Positions 60,987 to 64,000 of a stretch of 64,000 nt of DNA are shown one piece after another. Both the position numbers and the translations under genes were made by a program. The stretch is from positions 11,557 through 75,556 of the forward strand of contig CAZDLM010000009.1 in assembly GCA_964506465.1 (NCBI GenBank), read 5' to 3'. The notes beneath the pieces were generated by a model that was not told the DNA's origin, did not search any database, and saw nothing but the letters and a program-made list of their open reading frames with translations. The stretch is from UBA6109 sp964506465. Lineage in GTDB: Bacteria > Desulfobacterota > Syntrophia > Syntrophales > UBA6109. Numbering within the stretch: the first letter of the stretch is position 1; each line of letters starts with the position of its first letter.

Positions 60987-61907
60987 ATGAAGCTCGGCAG
61001 AAAAGACATACTGGGAATGCGGGATCTGTCCGCCGACGAGATCCACCTGATCCTGGAAACGGCGGAATCCTTCATCGAGGTCTCCACGCGGGAAATCAAG
61101 AAGGTCCCGACGCTGCGCGGCAAGACCGTCATCAACCTCTTTTTCGAGGCGAGCACCCGGACCCGGACCTCCTTCGAGATCGCAGGCAAACGCCTGAGCG
61201 CCGACGTCATCAACATCTCCTCTTCATCCAGCAGCGTCGTCAAGGGCGAGACCCTGATCGACACGGCCCGGAATCTCGAGGCGATGAATCCCGATATCAT
61301 CGTCCTGCGCCACAGCTCCGTGGGCGCACCGCATGTCCTGGCCCGTCTCCTCCGGCAGTCGATCATCAACGCGGGGGACGGCGCCCACGAGCATCCGACG
61401 CAGGCCCTTCTGGACCTCATGACGATCCGCCAGAAAAAGGGACACATCGAGGGGCTTCGCGTCGCCATCGTCGGCGACATCGCCCACAGCCGGGTGGCCC
61501 GCTCCAACATCCTCGGCCTGCAGAAGCTGGGCGCGAATGTCTGCGTGGCGGGACCGGCGACGATGATGCCCCGCTTCATCGGACAGATGGGCGTCACGGC
61601 ATACGGGAACATCGAAGAGGCCATCCGCGGCGCCGACGTCATCATGATGCTACGCATCCAGACCGAACGCCAGCAGATCAGCGTCTTCCCCTCGCTCCGG
61701 GAATATTCCACCTACTTCGGCCTCAACCGCAACAACGTGAAACTGGCCAAGGAGGACGTCATCATCATGCATCCGGGGCCGACGAACCGGGGCGTGGAAA
61801 TCGCACCCGATGTCGCCGACGGGCCGTACTCCGTGATCTTGAACCAGGTGACCAACGGTGTCGCCCTCCGGATGGCGCTTCTGTATCTGCTGACGGGAAG
61901 CGAATAG
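60987..61907 (+). CDS. pyrB: Aspartate carbamoyltransferase catalytic subunit
   Basis: 306 residues from ATG 60987. Carbamoyl-phosphate motif FEASTRTRTSFE; HPTQALLDL; and LNQVTNGVALRMALLY at the end. No pyrI regulatory gene follows, consistent with PyrR rather than PyrI control. Confidence 0.96.
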   Translation: MKLGRKDILGMRDLSADEIHLILETAESFIEVSTREIKKVPTLRGKTVINLFFEASTRTRTSFEIAGKRLSADVINISSSSSSVVKGETLIDTARNLEAMNPDIIVLRHSSVGAPHVLARLLRQSIINAGDGAHEHPTQALLDLMTIRQKKGHIEGLRVAIVGDIAHSRVARSNILGLQKLGANVCVAGPATMMPRFIGQMGVTAYGNIEEAIRGADVIMMLRIQTERQQISVFPSLREYSTYFGLNRNNVKLAKEDVIIMHPGPTNRGVEIAPDVADGPYSVILNQVTNGVALRMALLYLLTGSE

Positions 61908-61931
61908 GAAATGCACACAGGGAGGACCCCC

Positions 61932-63209
61932 ATGAAAATTCTTCTCAAGGGAGGGAGAATGATCGATCCTTCCCAGGAACTCGACGCGCCGCTCGACCTC
62001 CTGATCCAGAACGGCACGATCGCCAAGATTGGAGCGGATCTGCCCGCCGGCCCCGATGTCGAGATCGTCGGCATCGGGGGGCTGTGGCTCGTGCCGGGCC
62101 TGATCGATATGCATACGCACCTCCGGGAACCGGGCTACGAGTACAAGGAAACGGTGCAGACGGGGGCGGAGGCGGCCTGCGCCGGCGGTTTCACCGCCGT
62201 CGCCTGCATGGCCAACACGAATCCCGTGAACGACACCCGCTCGGTGACCGAGTTCATCCTCCGCAAAGCCGCCGACGCCGATATGGCGCGCGTCTATCCC
62301 ATTGCGGCGGTCAGCCGGGGACTGGAGGGAAAGACCCTTGCGGAATTTCACGACCTGAAAGACGCGGGCGCCGTCGCCTTCTCCGATGACGGCAAACCGG
62401 TCATGAACGCCGGACTCATGAAGACGGCCCTGGAATATGCTTCCTCGCTGAACCTGCCCATATGCTCGCACTGCGAGGATACCCACCTTGCGGCGGGCGG
62501 CGTCATGCATGAAGGATTCGTTTCCTCCGAACTCGGATTCGCGGCGATCCCTCCGCTCGCCGAAGAGGCGATGATCACGCGCGACATCCTGATCGCGGAG
62601 TATACCGGCGGAGCGGTCCATATCTGCCACGTCAGTTCGGCCGGGTCGGTCCGTCTGATCCGCGAAGCGAAATCCCGCGGCATCCGGGTAACGGCGGAGA
62701 CGGCGCCGCACTACTTCACCCTGACGGACGAAATCGTCCGCAGTTTCGACACGAATACGAAGGTCTATCCTCCGCTTCGCACGGCATCGGACATCGCGGC
62801 AATCGAAGAGGGCATGCGCGACGGCACGATCGACGCCATCGCTTCCGACCACGCCCCCCACGGGTTGTCCGACAAAGAGGTGGAATACGAATTCGCCTCG
62901 AGCGGCATCAGCGGCCTCGAGACGTCGCTGGCTTTGAGCCTCGCCCTGGTGGCGAAGGGCGTTCTGGGCCCCGCCGACCTGGTCCGCAAAATGAGCCTGA
63001 ACCCGGCCGCCATTCTGAAGGTCCCCGGGGGAACGCTCCAGCTCGGCGCGGTCGCCGACATCACCGTGATCGACCCGGGAAAGAACTGGACCGTCGACGT
63101 GTCGAGATTCCGCTCGCAGGGAAAGAACTCCCCCTTCCAGGGGCGGGCGCTGACGGGAAAGGCCGTCCTCACGATCGTCGGGGGAGCGGTCAAGCACCGG
63201 GAGCTGTAG
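61932..63209 (+). CDS. pyrC: Dihydroorotase
   Basis: 425 residues from ATG 61932 behind GGGAGGACC. Zinc site DMHTHLREPGYEYKE, SHCEDTHL, HVSSAGSV and ASDHAPHGL, all intact. A class I type dihydroorotase following pyrB by 24 bp. Confidence 0.95.
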   Translation: MKILLKGGRMIDPSQELDAPLDLLIQNGTIAKIGADLPAGPDVEIVGIGGLWLVPGLIDMHTHLREPGYEYKETVQTGAEAACAGGFTAVACMANTNPVNDTRSVTEFILRKAADADMARVYPIAAVSRGLEGKTLAEFHDLKDAGAVAFSDDGKPVMNAGLMKTALEYASSLNLPICSHCEDTHLAAGGVMHEGFVSSELGFAAIPPLAEEAMITRDILIAEYTGGAVHICHVSSAGSVRLIREAKSRGIRVTAETAPHYFTLTDEIVRSFDTNTKVYPPLRTASDIAAIEEGMRDGTIDAIASDHAPHGLSDKEVEYEFASSGISGLETSLALSLALVAKGVLGPADLVRKMSLNPAAILKVPGGTLQLGAVADITVIDPGKNWTVDVSRFRSQGKNSPFQGRALTGKAVLTIVGGAVKHREL

Positions 63210-63236
63210 CGGCTTTCCGGCGGTTGGTTTTCGTTC

Positions 63237-64000
63237 ATGACCATTTCGAAGGGCATCAAGACGGACGCGGTCGTCCTGCGTTTCGTCGACTACGGGGAAT
63301 CCGACCGGATCGTCACTTTTTTCAGTTCCGATTTCGGTAAACTCAAGGGAATCGCCAAGGGCGCGCGGCGAAGCCGGAAACGCTTCGCCAACGCCCTCGA
63401 ACCATTCACCCGCAACCGGATCCTCTTCTCCCGCAAATCGCAAGGCCGGCTGGCGCTGATCGAAGGCGCCGACATCGTCGATCATTACCCCGGAATCCGC
63501 GCCGATCTCGAACGGACATTGACCGCATCCTACCTCATCGATCTGACGGACGGCTTCACCGCGGAGGGAAAGCCGCTTCCGGACCTGTTTGCCCTGCTGA
63601 TTGAATTCCTCGCGCTGATCGATGCTGGCCGCTTCAAGCCGCCCATGCTCCGTTTCTTCGAAATGCGGCTTCTCAAGATCACCGGTTACGAGCCGGTGCT
63701 GGATCGTTGCACGTCCTGCTCGCGGCCGCTGGAGAATGCCGTGCAGTACCGCTTCTATCCGGCCGACGGGGGTCTCCGCTGCGCCCGCTGCGCGGCAGGC
63801 GAGGCCCAGGGATTTCCCGTCTCCCCCGGAACAGCCAGAAGCCTGCTGATCGGCCGCGCCGCGGACGTGCAGATGCTGGAGCGCGTCGCGCTGTCGGAGC
63901 AGTCCGACCGGGAAAGCCGCCGTCTGCTCGCCGTCTTCATCCGGCATATTCTGGGACATGAGCCGAAGTCCTTCCGGATTCTGGAGGAAATATCGCGGCC
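63237..64000 (+). CDS. recO: DNA repair protein RecO (5' part, runs off the window)
   Basis: 254 codons visible without a stop. N-terminal OB fold begins DAVVLRFVDYGESDRI ... FSSDFGKLKGIAKGARRSRKRF (two blocks); four Cys of the zinc finger are visible as CTSC and CARC near 160-185. Loads RecA in the RecF pathway. Start ATG 63237, 27 bp after pyrC. Confidence 0.93.
   Translation, partial: MTISKGIKTDAVVLRFVDYGESDRIVTFFSSDFGKLKGIAKGARRSRKRFANALEPFTRNRILFSRKSQGRLALIEGADIVDHYPGIRADLERTLTASYLIDLTDGFTAEGKPLPDLFALLIEFLALIDAGRFKPPMLRFFEMRLLKITGYEPVLDRCTSCSRPLENAVQYRFYPADGGLRCARCAAGEAQGFPVSPGTARSLLIGRAADVQMLERVALSEQSDRESRRLLAVFIRHILGHEPKSFRILEEISR

Noticed and set aside
1..64000. tRNA, rRNA or a replication origin
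   Set aside because: No tRNA cloverleaf, rRNA segment or DnaA-box cluster was recognised by eye; a tRNAscan run would settle it.

Overview
The window is about 60% G+C, gene-dense, and looks like a contig from a strictly anaerobic Desulfobacterota bacterium (former Deltaproteobacteria, possibly Syntrophales-like). The placement is an inference from gene content and order: a queA-tgt-yajC-secD-secF block, glcDF next to an OFA-type carboxylate transporter, PyrR-controlled pyrimidine genes, FolE2 with QueD, and HyuA-type acyl/hydantoin enzymes. A run of 10 N (22791-22800) inside an ATPase gene marks an assembly gap, so this is probably metagenomic or draft sequence.

Layout. 0-3.6 kb: queD-folE2-nadE and a small zinc-ribbon gene. 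3.6-5.7 kb: a dispersed repeat, then minus-strand YajD-type HNH nuclease, DUF948- and YtxH-like envelope genes and a lipoprotein. 5.9-9.4 kb: HyuA-like, HDAC-like and carboxymuconolactone-decarboxylase-like operon. 9.5-12.4 kb: msrA, pirin, membrane metallophosphoesterase. 12.4-16.2 kb: Fbp-type ABC importer (minus). 16.4-22.1 kb: gamma-glutamyltransferase, DUF488, FIST sensor plus hybrid histidine kinase. 22.2-25.2 kb: yybP-ykoY (Mn2+) riboswitch controlling a P-type cation ATPase. 25.5-27.1 kb: DUF4398/OmpA envelope pair (minus).

27.3-34.9 kb is the striking part: a decayed chromosomal integron. A truncated intI reading frame with an in-frame stop lies on the minus strand, followed by a candidate attI and seven same-strand gene cassettes, each ending in a recognisable attC site. 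The cassettes encode an uncharacterised protein with a NucS-like nuclease domain, a possible PD-(D/E)XK protein, three proteins with HEPN-like R-x(4-6)-H motifs, a CAP12/Pycsar-type TIR-like protein and a frameshifted L-asparaginase. Several of these resemble anti-phage defence proteins, but none is a textbook system. No functional integrase is present in the window.

35-39.5 kb: glcD-glcF 2-hydroxyacid oxidase and an OFA-family MFS transporter. 39.5-46.8 kb: mazG, DUF2065, queA, tgt, yajC, secD, secF, DUF456, lepB. 46.8-50.4 kb (minus): ferredoxin-nitroreductase, an unusual Nramp-related transporter and a soluble MgtE-N/CBS protein, which together suggest regulated Mg2+ uptake. 50.7-54 kb: HAD phosphatase and two glycosyltransferases, probably making glucosylglycerate or a related compatible solute. 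54.3-60.2 kb: aspartase, two M20 amidohydrolases and a DcuC transporter, suggesting aspartate/N-acyl amino acid catabolism. 60.2-64 kb: PyrR attenuator, pyrR-pyrB-pyrC and the 5' part of recO, which runs off the window.
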